The notes under the pieces: model-generated
Database searches by the model: none
What the model was told of the DNA's origin: nothing
The model's input: only the letters and a program-made list of their open reading frames with translations
Part shown: positions 37,798-47,020 of the stretch, piece after piece
How the letters are laid out: every line of letters begins with the position of its first letter
Numbering within the stretch: position 1 is the first letter of the stretch
Made by a program: the position numbers and the translations under genes
Assembly (NCBI GenBank): GCA_016185305.1
Contig: JACPNV010000006.1
Span: forward strand, 124,001 to 188,000
Source: Actinomycetota bacterium
GTDB lineage: Bacteria > Actinomycetota > Acidimicrobiia > Acidimicrobiales > Acidimicrobilacustridaceae
DNA: 64,000 nucleotides
Reading direction: 5' to 3'

Positions 37798-39155
37798 TAT
37801 CGACCGACCGCCTTTCGCCCGAAGCCTTCCGGTTGGAAGACCTCTTGGCCGAGCCGGATGCCGAGATCGGCAAGCTTTTCGGCGAACTTCGGGCGCACGC
37901 CGGTCGCTTTCAGGTGACCGCGGAATCGGCCGTGCTCATCGACGCCCATGCCGTAGTCGAACAAGAAGATGTCTTGGAGCGTGATGACATCTCCTTCCAT
38001 GCCCTGCACCTCGGTGATGTGGGTGATGCGCCGCGTGCCGTCTCGCAACCGGGTCAGATGCACGATCAGGTCGAGGGCGGACGCCATCTGCTCACGGATG
38101 GCCCGCACCGGCAGGTCGAAGCCGGACATCAGGACCAGTGTCTCGAGGCGAGCAAGGGTGTCGCGCGGGCTGTTGGAGTGCACGGTGGTGAGCGAACCGT
38201 CGTGGCCGGTGTTCATGGCCTGGAGCATGTCCAGCGCCTCTCCGGATCGACACTCACCGACGACGATCCGATCGGGGCGCATGCGCAGGGTGTTCTTCAC
38301 CAGATCACGGATCGTGACCTCGCCCTTCCCTTCGATGTTGGGTGGGCGGGCCTCCAAGGCCAGGACGTGGTCTTGGTGGAGCTGGAGCTCCTTGGCATCC
38401 TCCACGGTGATGATGCGCTCATCGGCAGGGATGAACGAGGACAGCACGTTCAGCGTCGTCGTCTTTCCTGTGCCGGTACCGCCAGAGACGATGCAGTTGA
38501 GACGACCGACGATGCAGGCTTGCAGGAAGCGGGCCGAGTGGGCGTTGAGCGTGCCGAAGCGGATGAGGTCGTCGACCTGCAACTTCTCTTTGGTGAACTT
38601 CCGGATGGTGAGGAACGGTCCCCCGATGGCCAGCGGGTGGATCACCGCGTTGACGCGGGAGCCGTCGGGCAGGCGGGCGTCGCACAGGGGGTTCGCTTCG
38701 TCGATGCGACGACCGACCTCGCTCACGATCTTGTCGATGATGCGGCGCAAGTGGGTCTCGTCGACGAAGGTCACGGTCGTCTTCTCCAGCCGGCCGGCGC
38801 GCTCGACATAGACCGACTCCGGGCCGTTGACCATGACCTCGGAGACCTCGTCCTCCTTCAGGAGCCGGTCGATCGGGCCGTAGCCCAAGATATCGTCAGA
38901 GACATCCTGTATGAGTTGCGCCTTGTCTGCCGCTGACAGCGGAGCCCGCTCCTGGGCGAGCGCCGCGTGCAACTGGTCGTTGACCCGCCGGCGGAGATCG
39001 TCTTCGCTGAGCCGTTTGTCGTAGAGGATTGGCCCCAACTCGTCGATGAGTTGGTGGTGAATCTTCTGGCGCAGCTCGTCGAGGACAGGATCTCGTCGCT
39101 TCGACCCCGTCGCGGGTGCCGCTTGGACGTCGTGGAGGCGCTTGTAGAGCGACAC
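37797..39155 (-). CDS. tadA: Tad pilus assembly ATPase TadA/CpaF
   Basis: 452-aa type II/IV secretion ATPase powering Flp pilus extension (and perhaps retraction). Walker A GGTGTGKT (residues 225-232), Asp box around IITVEDAKELQL, Walker B RIVVGECRSGEALDMLQAMNTGHDGSLTTVHSNS, and the arginine-rich RLETLVLM segment are all visible. The N-terminal CpaF domain includes MVNGPESVYVERAGRL. The GTG start at 39155 has a GAGG site 8 nt upstream. About 115 bp separate it from tadZ; nothing recognisable lies there. The stop overlaps the start of the VWA-TadB gene. Confidence 0.96.
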   Translation of the reverse strand: MSLYKRLHDVQAAPATGSKRRDPVLDELRQKIHHQLIDELGPILYDKRLSEDDLRRRVNDQLHAALAQERAPLSAADKAQLIQDVSDDILGYGPIDRLLKEDEVSEVMVNGPESVYVERAGRLEKTTVTFVDETHLRRIIDKIVSEVGRRIDEANPLCDARLPDGSRVNAVIHPLAIGGPFLTIRKFTKEKLQVDDLIRFGTLNAHSARFLQACIVGRLNCIVSGGTGTGKTTTLNVLSSFIPADERIITVEDAKELQLHQDHVLALEARPPNIEGKGEVTIRDLVKNTLRMRPDRIVVGECRSGEALDMLQAMNTGHDGSLTTVHSNSPRDTLARLETLVLMSGFDLPVRAIREQMASALDLIVHLTRLRDGTRRITHITEVQGMEGDVITLQDIFLFDYGMGVDEHGRFRGHLKATGVRPKFAEKLADLGIRLGQEVFQPEGFGRKAVGR

Positions 39156-39269
39156 TGCTGAACCTCTTCCCCTCGTACTCCCCGATGGATTGATCGGACC
39201 CCGGCCGGGTCGCGGTCACCGCCGGCTAGATGTGCTGACCGAAAGGCGAGTGACCCGCCAACGATAGAC

Positions 39270-40496
39270 CTATTTCTTCTTCTTGGCTGGCAGGAACAGG
39301 TCGGTCAACTGCTCGATCGACTTGCTCACGCCGGCCTTCGGTGCGTTCAGCACCACCGCTTCGCCCTTGTTCACCGCCTGCGGCACCACCACATCGCTCG
39401 GGATCAGCGCTTCGGCAGTGACGCCCAGCGTACGTTCGACCTCCCCCACGTCGAGCTTCACCTTGGAGTTGGCTCGGTTCAGGATCAGCCGGAGCTTCTC
39501 CATCGGCGTGTTGAGCAGGCGCAGCGTCTGCAGGCCGATCTTCACGTTCTTGATGTTGGGGATGTCCATTCCCGCGACGAGCAGAACGTCGTCGCTCACC
39601 TCGATCAGACCGAGCACCACATCGTTGAAGTACGCCGGCGTGTCGACGACGACAAAGGAGCAGAAGGATCGCAGCACCTCGACGATGCGCACCATCTCGG
39701 CGGCGCCGATCTGGTCGGCGAACGCCGGTTCGAGCGGCGCGGGCAGGACCTTCAGCTTCGAGGGCCCGTGCTCGATGAGCAAGCTCTGCAGCAGCTGGGC
39801 GTCGAGACGGTCGAGCGCGCTGACGGCATCGACGATGGTGTGCTGCGGCGACAGCTTCAACATGACCGCTATGTCGCCGAACTGGAGGTCAGCATCGATG
39901 AGCACGACGGGCTTGGAGCTGCGCTGGGCGAGCACGACGGCGAGGTTGGTGGCGATCACCGATTTGCCCGCACCGCCTTTGGTCGAAAACACGGTGATGA
40001 CGCGGCCGAGCTCGCCGTCGGCCTGGAGCGCGGGGCTCGAGCTGCTGGTTGCCGCCGGAGCGACCGCGAGCGTGTTGGCGACGCGCGCGACCGCTTCGGC
40101 GAGCGCCGTCGACTCGACTGGGAGCTGCAGAACGTCTTTCACACCGGCGCGCAGCGCCTTCTGCAGCAAGTCGGTCGTGAGCTCGTTGGTTGCCATGATG
40201 GCGCCAACCTCGCGCCGGGCGGTGAGGAGCTGTTCCACCGCGCTCAGCTCGGCACCAGAAGAGAAGGCTGGTCCGAGCACGATCACCACAGGTTGTCCAC
40301 TGAGGCGCGGCGCCAGGTCGTTGATCGAAGGGAACGGCGTCGCTCCCTGGCCGAGCTGCATGGCCAGCCGGCTGCGGATGGCCTGATCGGAGTCGACGAC
40401 GGCAACAGCAACCTGCGGCCGACCGCCGCCGGTCGCACCTCCCATCCCCGGTCGGGGCATCGCTTCGCCGGGTTGACCCGAGAACGGGCTCGTCAC
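39270..40496 (-). CDS. tadZ: Tad pilus localisation ATPase TadZ/CpaE
   Basis: 408 aa. An N-terminal receiver-like domain (about 28-145, beginning VAVAVVDSDQAIRSRLAMQL) lacks a clear phosphorylation triad, and is followed by a MinD/ParA-type ATPase with deviant Walker A KGGAGKS (residues 173-179) and VVLIDADLQFGD. In other Tad systems TadZ marks the pole or site of pilus assembly. The C-terminus ends in a Lys run (PAKKKK), perhaps for membrane contact. The GTG start overlaps the cpaB stop as GTGA. Confidence 0.93.
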   Translation of the reverse strand: MTSPFSGQPGEAMPRPGMGGATGGGRPQVAVAVVDSDQAIRSRLAMQLGQGATPFPSINDLAPRLSGQPVVIVLGPAFSSGAELSAVEQLLTARREVGAIMATNELTTDLLQKALRAGVKDVLQLPVESTALAEAVARVANTLAVAPAATSSSSPALQADGELGRVITVFSTKGGAGKSVIATNLAVVLAQRSSKPVVLIDADLQFGDIAVMLKLSPQHTIVDAVSALDRLDAQLLQSLLIEHGPSKLKVLPAPLEPAFADQIGAAEMVRIVEVLRSFCSFVVVDTPAYFNDVVLGLIEVSDDVLLVAGMDIPNIKNVKIGLQTLRLLNTPMEKLRLILNRANSKVKLDVGEVERTLGVTAEALIPSDVVVPQAVNKGEAVVLNAPKAGVSKSIEQLTDLFLPAKKKK

Positions 40497-41449
40497 TTTT
40501 CCGTGTTCCCCTCAGGGCCGTAGGGGGTCAGCCTGTCGGCCTTCTCGCCCGGCGTCTCGACGACGATGTCCGGGACGGGTTGCACCGGGAAGGGCTTGTA
40601 GTCCTCCGCGACGAGCGAGAGGTACAAGGCGCCGTTCGTCTCCTGCGCAGACGCAATCCATTCGGCCGCCTCGGGCGGGACGTTGAGCGTGAAGATGTTG
40701 TTGTTGCTGGTGCTCTTCTGCTGGGTCTGCTGGCTGCTGCCGCTCTCTCCGCTCGCCGAAGAAGCGGTGCTCTCACCCGGCAGCAACTGGGCGTTCTGGC
40801 CGACCGCCAGGATCTGGACCTTCTGGTAGAGCATGCGCGCCTTCTTGGTGAAGGCGAACGCGCACTGCCCGAAGCCGTCCTTCTGCGCGCACTGCGCGGT
40901 GCCCTGCGCCGTGTTCTGGTTCGCCGGCTGGTTGGCCGGCTGGTTGCCTTCGCCCGTCCCGCCGGTGTCGGTGGTTGCTTTCGTGGTCACCATGGTGAAC
41001 ATGTTCACCTCGTCGCCGCCGACGAGGAAACCGCCAACGGCGCGCATCTGGTCGGACTGGATGGAGATCGCCACCTGGTCAGGTCGCTTGAGCCGCTGGC
41101 GGAAGCTGATGGACGTGGTGGACGGATCGACGAACATGTTCTGCAGGATCACCGTGTTCGCGGGGATGTCGAACAGCGCCACCTTCTTGTTCACCTCATC
41201 GGTGTTGGTGATGGCCGTCGCGGGCTTGAAGTTCTGCGGGATCTGGCCCTGCTGGATGTCGGTGTTCTTCACCGCATCCTCGCCCGGCGTGCCCCGTTTG
41301 ATGTCTGCGGTCGCGTAGAACACCGGAACCCGGCGCGCGCCCTCGATCGCCCGGTTCTCGATGCCCGAGATGTACACGTACAGCAAGACGGCAGCGACCA
41401 AGCCAACGGCTAGCGCGGCCAGCAGGATAAGCGTTCTCCTGGAGCTCAC
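40493..41449 (-). CDS. cpaB: Flp pilus assembly protein CpaB/RcpC
   Basis: 318 aa. One N-terminal membrane anchor (LILLAALAVGLVAAVLLYVYI), then a SAF/RcpC domain with VPVFYATADIKRGTP and VALFDIPANTVILQNMFV, and the RcpC signature RPDQVAISIQSDQMRAVGGFLVGGDEVNMF. A Gln/Asn/Ser-rich insertion (about 168-185 and 230-250) is probably a flexible loop. In diderms this protein assists the secretin; here, in a monoderm-like genome, it is presumably part of the outer-membrane-independent channel or wall passage. The GTG at 41449 has GAGG 5 nt upstream. It is the first gene of the tad operon, so the promoter should lie in 41450-41715. Confidence 0.9.
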   Translation of the reverse strand: MSSRRTLILLAALAVGLVAAVLLYVYISGIENRAIEGARRVPVFYATADIKRGTPGEDAVKNTDIQQGQIPQNFKPATAITNTDEVNKKVALFDIPANTVILQNMFVDPSTTSISFRQRLKRPDQVAISIQSDQMRAVGGFLVGGDEVNMFTMVTTKATTDTGGTGEGNQPANQPANQNTAQGTAQCAQKDGFGQCAFAFTKKARMLYQKVQILAVGQNAQLLPGESTASSASGESGSSQQTQQKSTSNNNIFTLNVPPEAAEWIASAQETNGALYLSLVAEDYKPFPVQPVPDIVVETPGEKADRLTPYGPEGNTEK

Positions 41450-41660
41450 TCCGACCTCATTCCTCGGTAGTTCGGCAGTTCGGGCTCACGCCCCCCAACA
41501 GGTTGTGCGCCATCTTTGCAGATCGCGCCAAGCCCGACCGGAACCCCCGATCGCGCTCTTGGTTCTTCGGTAGAAGTCCTCGGGTGTATTAGGCCAACCT
41601 GCAGTTTTCTCCGGGCACCCTAGTCTGTCGCCACGCGATGTGCTGGAGCAGGCGTCTCGC

Positions 41661-41676
41661 GGCCGGCTCCCCGGCC
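41661..41676 (-). terminator. Weak hairpin after rpsA
   Basis: GGCCGG / CCGGCC, a 6-bp stem with a 4-nt loop 39 bp past the rpsA stop on the minus strand. There is no T-run, so it is at best a weak or Rho-assisted terminator separating rpsA from the tad operon. Confidence 0.3.
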
Positions 41677-41715
41677 CATCAGGGAAGAGTCTGGCGGTGA
41701 GAGGCTTCGGTGCCG

Positions 41716-43113
41716 TCAGCTCTCGGTTGGAGGCTCCGGCTCGTTCGAACCCTCCGGCGGCTTGGTCGAACCCTCCGGTGCTTCGAGTGAATCGGGATCG
41801 ATGCCGTGCTCTTTGTAGTACTCCGCCCAGGCCTCGTCGGTTCCGGTCGGACCGATGTAGTTGCCGTCGTCGTCGTAGGCATGCTCGCCGAAGTGCTCCT
41901 GGTACTCCGCTGCAACCTCGCCGCCCTCCGCCGCCTGCTTGATCGAGAGGCTGATGCGCCGCCGCTGCAAGTCGAGGTCGATGATCTTCACCCACAGCTC
42001 TTCGCCCGGGGTGACCACCTGCTCGGGCAGCTCGACGTGGTGCGCGGACATCTCGGAGATGTGCACCAGCCCCTCGATGCCGTCGCCGACCTGGACGAAC
42101 GCGCCGAATGGCACGAGCTTCGTCACCCGGCCATACACCAGCTCGCCCACGCGGTGCGACGTGGCGAACTCCTGCCACGGATCCTGTTGGGTGGCCTTGA
42201 GCGAGAGGCTGATCCGCTCACGGTCGAGGTCGACCTCGAGCACCTGCACCTCGACCTCGTCGCCCACCTGGACCACCGATCCGGGGTGATCGACGTGCTT
42301 CCACGACAGTTCGGACACGTGGATCAGGCCATCCATCCCGCCCAGATCGACGAAGGCACCGAAGTTCACGACCGACGACACTGTTCCCTTGCGCACCTCA
42401 CCGGGCTTCAGGTTGGTGAGGAAGTCCTCGCGCTGCTCCTTCTGGGTCTCTTCGAGCCACGCTCGGCGCGAGAGCACAACGTTGTTGCGGTTCTTGTCGA
42501 GCTCGATGATCTTCGCTTCGAGAGATCGGCCGACGTAGGGCTGCAGATCGCGCACCCGGCGCAGCTCGACGAGCGATGCCGGGAGGAAGCCCCGAAGGCC
42601 GATGTCGAGGATGAGGCCACCTTTGACGACCTCGATGACCGGGCCGCTGACGACTCCGTTCTCGTCTTTGATCTTCTCGATCGTGCCCCAGGCCCGTTCG
42701 TACTGGGCCCGCTTCTTGGACAGGATCAGGTGGCCGTCTTTGTCCTCCTTCTGCAGGACGAGCGCTTCGATCTTCTCGCCCAACGACACGATCTCGCCGG
42801 GATCGACGTCGTTGCGGATGGAGAGCTCTTTGGACGGGATGATGCCCTCAGACTTGTAACCGATGTCGAGCAGCACCTCGTCCCTGTCGACCTTCACCAC
42901 GGTGCCCTCGACGAGCTGGCCGTCCTCCACCTCCACCATCGACTTGTCATAGGCCTCATCGAGGCTCATGCCACCGAGGTCGTGCTCGGTGATCTGGCGG
43001 GGAACGTAGGCCTCTTGCTCGGCGGGGGTGGTCAGGGACGGTTGGGCGGACTGGTCGGACAACGGATCGGGGCTTTCTGGGACGGTAGGGGTTGGGACAA
43101 GGATGACGGCCAT
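41716..43113 (-). CDS. rpsA: 30S ribosomal protein S1
   Basis: 465 aa with four S1 RNA-binding repeats, the actinobacterial form: VEGTVVKVDRDEVLLDIG, VIEVVKGGLILDIGLRGFLP, RKGTVSSVVNFGAFVDLGG and VYGRVTKLVPFGAFVQVGDG mark their starts. A 50-residue N-terminal and an acidic, Pro-rich C-terminal tail (EHAYDDDGNYIGPTGTDEA, then PPEGSNEPEPP) flank them. It helps load mRNA on the ribosome. The ATG at 43113 (MAVILVPTP) was chosen; an upstream in-frame extension is low-complexity and unlikely. The rpsA-polA-pdtaR order is conserved in actinobacteria, here with two small genes inserted between rpsA and polA. Confidence 0.96.
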   Translation of the reverse strand: MAVILVPTPTVPESPDPLSDQSAQPSLTTPAEQEAYVPRQITEHDLGGMSLDEAYDKSMVEVEDGQLVEGTVVKVDRDEVLLDIGYKSEGIIPSKELSIRNDVDPGEIVSLGEKIEALVLQKEDKDGHLILSKKRAQYERAWGTIEKIKDENGVVSGPVIEVVKGGLILDIGLRGFLPASLVELRRVRDLQPYVGRSLEAKIIELDKNRNNVVLSRRAWLEETQKEQREDFLTNLKPGEVRKGTVSSVVNFGAFVDLGGMDGLIHVSELSWKHVDHPGSVVQVGDEVEVQVLEVDLDRERISLSLKATQQDPWQEFATSHRVGELVYGRVTKLVPFGAFVQVGDGIEGLVHISEMSAHHVELPEQVVTPGEELWVKIIDLDLQRRRISLSIKQAAEGGEVAAEYQEHFGEHAYDDDGNYIGPTGTDEAWAEYYKEHGIDPDSLEAPEGSTKPPEGSNEPEPPTES

Positions 43114-43223
43114 GATCCGACACCCGGATGCTGGAACAACGTGCTGAAAAGCGTCAGCGATGCGCGCTGGTTGCGGCGCCGTGGCACCGATCGAACAATC
43201 TAGCTGCGCAAACGGACGCCCGT

Positions 43224-43952
43224 CTACCTGCGCGTCGCGACGACGAAGAACTCGGGCTCGTCGAGGTTCGGCGGTCGGGGTCGGTACTTCCCGGGTGTCA
43301 CCGACCAGAGTTGGTCCACGTCGAGCCCGCTCCCCGAACAGAGCAGCCGGAGCTCGCGCGGCGTGAAGCAGGTCGTCCAGAGGTCGCGCTCGACCTCCTC
43401 GCCGGCCTCGTTGCGAACCATCGTGCGCTCGTGGTTGACGCCGGCGCACACGTCGAAGGTGTCGCCATCCTCCAAGAACCGCACCTGGAAGTACGCCGAG
43501 AAGGCGGAGAGGCCCAGGCGCCCGCCGGGCCGGAGGGCCGCCGCCATGCCGGCAACCACGTCGGCGTCGGCGTCAGGTCGGGTGGGCCCCGCGCCGGCGC
43601 CTCCCGAGAGGCCGAAGCCGCCCTGGCACAGCGAGATGACCGCATCGAACTCCGAATCGAAGACCAACGTTCGGGCATCAGCCACCGCGAAGGAGACACC
43701 CGGCGTGGATCGTCTTCGCGCCACGTCGATGAAGGTCCGGGAGATGTCGACCCCGACCACCTCGAACCCACGCCCACCCAGCTCATGGGCATGGCGGCCC
43801 GGACCGCAGCCCACATCCAGCACCCGCATCCCGGGTGCGAGACCCATCTCGTCGATCAAGAACGAGACCTCGTTGGCTGTGCCTCTGGTGAAGGAGTACC
43901 GCAGGTAGGCGGCGCCGACGTGGTCGGCGATCTCCTCGAACCAGTGGGTCAC
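43224..43952 (-). CDS. SAM-dependent methyltransferase
   Basis: 242-aa class I methyltransferase. Motif I VLDVGCGPGRHAHEL, motif II VVGVDISRTFIDVA, then FAVADARTLVFDSEFDAVISLCQGGFGL. The C-terminal half has the typical TCFTPRELRLLCSGSGLDVDQLW. The start is a GTG (43950-43952) that overlaps the stop of the 63-aa membrane protein as GTGA. The substrate is not known; similar proteins are found beside polA/rpsA in related genomes only to the extent I can recall, so this is weak. A 110-bp gap separates it from the rpsA start downstream. Confidence 0.8.
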   Translation of the reverse strand: MTHWFEEIADHVGAAYLRYSFTRGTANEVSFLIDEMGLAPGMRVLDVGCGPGRHAHELGGRGFEVVGVDISRTFIDVARRRSTPGVSFAVADARTLVFDSEFDAVISLCQGGFGLSGGAGAGPTRPDADADVVAGMAAALRPGGRLGLSAFSAYFQVRFLEDGDTFDVCAGVNHERTMVRNEAGEEVERDLWTTCFTPRELRLLCSGSGLDVDQLWSVTPGKYRPRPPNLDEPEFFVVATRR

Positions 43953-44140
43953 CGGAAGTTCGGCGTGGTGCTGCACACGTAGCCCGGCGGGGCCTTCTTC
44001 CAGTCCCACACCGCCGAACCCTGACAGCTCGAGAAGAAGAACAGTGCCCACTGGACGATGAAGTAGCCGACCAGCACGCCGACGATGCCCATGCCGTAGA
44101 ACCAGGTGTTGGAACGCTTCTTCTTCACGATCCTGACCAT
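43949..44140 (-). CDS. Small single-span membrane protein
   Basis: 63 aa. A basic N-terminus (MVRIVKKKRSN) precedes one hydrophobic segment (MGIVGVLVGYFIVQWALFFF), followed by a short, probably outside tail with two cysteines (SSCQG and YVCSTT) that might pair. The ATG at 44140 is preceded by GGAC-like sequence only. It lies 73 bp after polA and is coupled to the following methyltransferase by a GTGA overlap. I do not recognise the family. Small cation-rich membrane proteins can act as partners of membrane enzymes. Confidence 0.6.
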   Translation of the reverse strand: MVRIVKKKRSNTWFYGMGIVGVLVGYFIVQWALFFFSSCQGSAVWDWKKAPPGYVCSTTPNFR

Positions 44141-44213
44141 CGATGTCCTCTCGGAGGCAGCTTCGGCCCCAGGGTAGAGCGCCCGACGGGCCGAACCCGG
44201 GTTTTCGGGGTCG

Positions 44214-46910
44214 CTACGACTTGGCGGCCGCCCAGCTCTCGCCGTAGGAGAGGTTCACCTCTAGCGGCACCCGCAACTCGAAGGCGGTGGACATGGCGTG
44301 CAGCGTGACCTCGGTGACCGGAGCACGTTCGGCGGGGTCAAGCTCGACGATGACCTCGTCGTGCACCTGAAGGATCAGCTGGCTCCGGAAACCGCCCGAT
44401 TCGAGCGCGGCATCGAGGTTGACGAGAGCAACCTTGAAGATGTCGGCGGCAAGCCCCTGGATGCCCGCGTTCTTCGCCTGGCGCTCGCCGGCCTGCCGGA
44501 CCTGCCATCTCGACGACGCGAGCTCGGGGATCTGGCGGCGCCGGCCGAACAGCGTCTCGGTGTAGCCCTTGGCGCGGGCTTCCTCCACGACCGAGCTCAT
44601 GTAGTCGCGCACTGCGGGAAAGGCCTCGAAGTACGCGTCGAGGACGACCTGCGCCTCGCTCGTCGGGATGTTCAGGCGCTGGCCGAGACCGAACGCCTCC
44701 ATGCCGTAGGCCAAGCCGTAGGAGACCATCTTCGCCTTCGAACGCTGCTCGATCGTGACGTCGCCGGGTTGGACGCCGAACAAGCGGGCCGCTGTCGCGC
44801 GGTGGATGTCTTCACCGGACTCGAACGCGTGGATCAGGCCAGGATCTTCGGCGAGATGGGCGATGCAGCGCAGTTCGATCTGGTTGTAGTCGGCGACGAG
44901 GAACTCGAAGCCCTCGGCGGGAACGAACGCCTTGCGGAACGAACGGCCCTGGTCGGTGCGCACCGGAATGTTGTGGAGATTGGGCGCGTCCGAGCTGAGC
45001 CGGCCGGTGCGGGCAACGGTCTGGTTGAACGTGGCATGGATGCGGCTGTCGTCGCCCACTTCGGCCAGCAGCCCTGTGCCATAGGTCGATCGAAGCTTCT
45101 CGACCTCGCGGTAGCGCAAGAGGTGCTCGATGATCGGATGCTCCCCGACGAGCTTCTCGAGCGACGCGGCGTCGGTGGAGTAGCCGGTCTTGGTCTTCTT
45201 CTGGGGCTTGAGGCCAAGCTGCTCGAACAGGATCTCGCGCAGCTTCGGCGTGGAGTTCACGTTGAACTGCTCGCCGGCGTCTGCCCAGATCTGCTTGGTG
45301 AGCGCCTCGCACTCGTCGGCCATCTGGTCGTTCAGCTCGCTGAGTGCGTCGACGTCCACACCGATACCCGCGACTTCCATACGAGCGAGCACCCGGACGA
45401 GCGGAACCTCGATCGTGTCGTTCAGCGTGCGCAAGCGGCGCGCGTCGAGCGCGTCGAGCAAGGGACCCGCGAGGTGCGCGACGGCGAGGGCCTGGCGGCC
45501 GGCCCGCCTGGCCAACGTCGAGGTGCTGCCCCCGCCGAAATCGAGTTGCCCATCGGCGACGTCATCGTCACCGTCGGGCAGCTTGTAGTGCGTGTACTTC
45601 TGCAGGAGCTCTTCGAGGAGGTAGCGGGACTCCGCGGGATCGAGCAGATAGGCCGCGAGCATCGTGTCGAGCTTGAGCGTCCCGAAGTCGATGCCGCGCG
45701 GGAGCAACGCCCGCATCAACGGTTTCGCACCGTGCACGGCGAGCGGGCGACCACCGGCCTCGAACAAGCTGGCGAGAGCGTGCTCGACTTCGCCGTCGTC
45801 GATCAGCGCGCCGCGCAGGTACGCAACCTCACCCGTGCTCGCCCCCGTGACGAACGCGATGCCCTCGATCGATGAACGTCCGTCCGCGCCCGCCCACGCG
45901 ATGGCGAGTGCGAGCGGCTCGGTGGACGTGCCGAGCTGCTCGAGAAGCTTCACGGCGTCGGCGGCGCTCGGGACCTCGTCGAGCTCGGCTTCAAGAGCCT
46001 GTGTGTCGCTGCTCGTGGACTGCCCGGACTCGGCCAGCACCTCGTTGAGCCGGTCGTGCATGTTCTCGTTGCGGAACTCGAGCAGGCCGAACAGACGCTT
46101 GATCTCGCCTGCGTCGGGAGCTCCGCGTTGCAGGTCGTCGGGCGTCACGTCGAGTGGTACGTCGCGAACCAGCCGCATCACCTCGACATTGAGCCGTACC
46201 TGCTCCTCGTGGTCCGCGAGGTTGGCGCGCAGCTTCGGGGTCTGCTCGGCGGCGTGCTCGAAGACACCGTCGATGCTGCCGTAGGCGTTGATCAGCTTCG
46301 CCGCAGTCTTCTCGCCCACTCCGGGCACCCCCGGAAGGTTGTCAGAGGAATCGCCGCGCAACGCCGCGTACTCGACGTAGTCGCTGGGCACCACTCCGGT
46401 CTTCTCGAAGATGCCGGCCTCGTCGAAGTCCTTCAGCTCGGACACGCCACGAACGTTCGTGTACAGCACACGCACGTCGGGATCGCGCACGAGCTGGAAG
46501 ATGTCACGATCGCCGCTGACGATGACGACGTGATCACCATCCTCCACCGCTCTGTCGGTGAGCGTCGCGATGAGATCGTCGGCCTCGTAGCCCGCGAGAT
46601 CGACGACGGGGATCCGGAAGGCCTCGACCATCTCGCGCACGAGGCCCATCTGCTCGTGCAACACCTCGGGGGCCTTCTCGCGGTTGCCCTTGTAGGTCTC
46701 GATCCTTGCGTGGCGGAACGTCGGTTCGGGCCGGTCGAAGAGCACGGCGATGTTGTCCGGCTTGTGCTCGCGCAGCAGGTTGAGGAGCATCGACGTGAAC
46801 CCATAGACCGCGTTGGTGATCTGCCCGCTGGCCGTCTGGATGGTCTGCGGCACAGCGAAGAACGCGCGGTACGCCAAGGAGTTGCCGTCGATGAGCATCA
46901 CGGTCGCCAC
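44214..46910 (-). CDS. polA: DNA polymerase I
   Basis: PolA, 898 aa, for Okazaki-fragment processing and repair synthesis. The N-terminal 5' nuclease domain (about 1-290) has LIDGNSLAYRAFFA and GYEADDLIATL, SGDRDIFQLV and RGDSSDNLPGVPGVGEKTA. The middle 3'-5' exonuclease-like domain lacks the DxE metal motif (LALAIAWAGADGRSS is in its place), so proofreading is probably absent, as in other actinobacteria. The polymerase domain shows DYNQIELRCIAH, RSKAKMVSYGLAYGM and LQVHDEVIVEL. The GTG at 46910 is used; an ATG four codons later is an alternative. It lies between pdtaR upstream and the small membrane protein gene downstream. Confidence 0.97.
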   Translation of the reverse strand: MATVMLIDGNSLAYRAFFAVPQTIQTASGQITNAVYGFTSMLLNLLREHKPDNIAVLFDRPEPTFRHARIETYKGNREKAPEVLHEQMGLVREMVEAFRIPVVDLAGYEADDLIATLTDRAVEDGDHVVIVSGDRDIFQLVRDPDVRVLYTNVRGVSELKDFDEAGIFEKTGVVPSDYVEYAALRGDSSDNLPGVPGVGEKTAAKLINAYGSIDGVFEHAAEQTPKLRANLADHEEQVRLNVEVMRLVRDVPLDVTPDDLQRGAPDAGEIKRLFGLLEFRNENMHDRLNEVLAESGQSTSSDTQALEAELDEVPSAADAVKLLEQLGTSTEPLALAIAWAGADGRSSIEGIAFVTGASTGEVAYLRGALIDDGEVEHALASLFEAGGRPLAVHGAKPLMRALLPRGIDFGTLKLDTMLAAYLLDPAESRYLLEELLQKYTHYKLPDGDDDVADGQLDFGGGSTSTLARRAGRQALAVAHLAGPLLDALDARRLRTLNDTIEVPLVRVLARMEVAGIGVDVDALSELNDQMADECEALTKQIWADAGEQFNVNSTPKLREILFEQLGLKPQKKTKTGYSTDAASLEKLVGEHPIIEHLLRYREVEKLRSTYGTGLLAEVGDDSRIHATFNQTVARTGRLSSDAPNLHNIPVRTDQGRSFRKAFVPAEGFEFLVADYNQIELRCIAHLAEDPGLIHAFESGEDIHRATAARLFGVQPGDVTIEQRSKAKMVSYGLAYGMEAFGLGQRLNIPTSEAQVVLDAYFEAFPAVRDYMSSVVEEARAKGYTETLFGRRRQIPELASSRWQVRQAGERQAKNAGIQGLAADIFKVALVNLDAALESGGFRSQLILQVHDEVIVELDPAERAPVTEVTLHAMSTAFELRVPLEVNLSYGESWAAAKS

Positions 46911-47020
46911 GGGAACAAGCTACTGCGGCGACGACAACCCGCCGCCTGCCGGCTCGGCCGGACCCGCACCAACCGATGCCGCTGCTCCACCTGGCGGCTC
47001 GGCAGACTTGGTGCTCCCAG

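Noticed and set aside
44214-46910. Loss of the proofreading motif in PolA as a novelty
   Set aside because: Degenerate 3'-5' exonuclease domains are common in actinobacterial PolA.
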